A DNA stretch of 6,320 bases from an uncultured Bacteroidota bacterium. GTDB taxonomy: Bacteria > Bacteroidota > Bacteroidia > Chitinophagales > Chitinophagaceae. Both the position numbers and the translations under genes were made by a program. This document shows, piece by piece, positions 6,200 through 6,320 of this stretch (positions are counted from its first letter, which is position 1; the number at the start of each line of letters is the position of its first letter). The notes under the pieces are model-generated. The model was not told the DNA's origin, did not search any database, and saw nothing but the letters and a program-made list of their open reading frames with translations. Where the stretch lies: assembly GCA_903912405.1 (NCBI GenBank), contig CAIWHF010000262.1:1-6320 (forward strand). The letters run 5' to 3'.

Positions 6200-6320
6200 A
6201 ATAATTTTACATAAAAATATACCCTAATTTAAGGTGTATTTTGTTATCGAGTACTATATTTTAAGTTACTTGTTTTAATTTTAATTAAACGATTTTTAGG
6301 GGGAGCAATACCTATCTTAA
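6200..6320. other. AT-rich intergenic sequence, no gene seen
   Basis: Neither strand has a convincing coding frame. There is a weak interrupted inverted repeat at 6219-6239 (ATAC and CCT arms with one bulged base). It lies upstream of the candidate operon promoter and could be an operator, but it is short and imperfect. A minus-strand frame open from 6318 to a TAA at 6244-6246 could be the last ~24 residues of a gene beyond the window. It is Lys, Ile and Asn rich, as random AT-rich DNA would be, so I do not call it. Confidence 0.5.

Noticed and set aside
6244..6318. Possible C-terminal tail of a minus-strand gene entering from the right edge
   Set aside because: Only ~24 AT-driven codons are visible with no motif; it cannot be told apart from chance.

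Overview
The window looks like a chromosomal segment of a member of the Bacteroidota, possibly near Chitinophagaceae. The evidence is an AT-rich sequence with many Asn/Thr codons in the exported protein, a C-terminal type IX secretion (T9SS) sorting domain, weak or absent Shine-Dalgarno sequences, and candidate promoters of the Bacteroidota -33/-7 type (TTTG, about 20 bp, TAnnTTTG). The genus cannot be fixed from the sequence.

Left part, plus strand (1-3886). The last 24 codons of an upstream gene end at 75. Next comes a short intergenic region made largely of two different heptamer tandem arrays (76-110 and 133-181). It is followed by a 213-residue DUF1801/YdeI-like protein (192-833) whose extreme C-terminus carries a full CDGSH-type iron-sulfur motif. 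Then comes a 991-residue exported T9SS cargo protein (911-3886) with a signal peptide, a propeller-like N-terminal region, an FN3-like module, several Ig-like modules and a type A sorting domain.

Middle. A strong hairpin flanked by A and T tracts (3906-3937) lies between convergent genes and probably terminates transcription from both sides.

Right part, minus strand (6199 down to 3939). A tightly packed four-gene operon, in transcription order, encodes a 97-residue protein with a cysteine-rich tail, a seven-helix membrane protein, a short histidine kinase with no sensor domain, and a LuxR-type response regulator. The junctions are a 6-nt gap, a 26-bp overlap and a 4-bp ATGA overlap. A candidate promoter lies just upstream of the first gene. 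I infer that the membrane protein (perhaps with the small protein) supplies the sensing that the kinase lacks, and that the signal passes to the regulator by phosphorelay. The kinase has an intact phospho-acceptor His and N-box but no recognisable DxGxG motif. This cassette is the best candidate in the window for a little-described system. The right edge (6200-6320) is AT-rich with no convincing gene.
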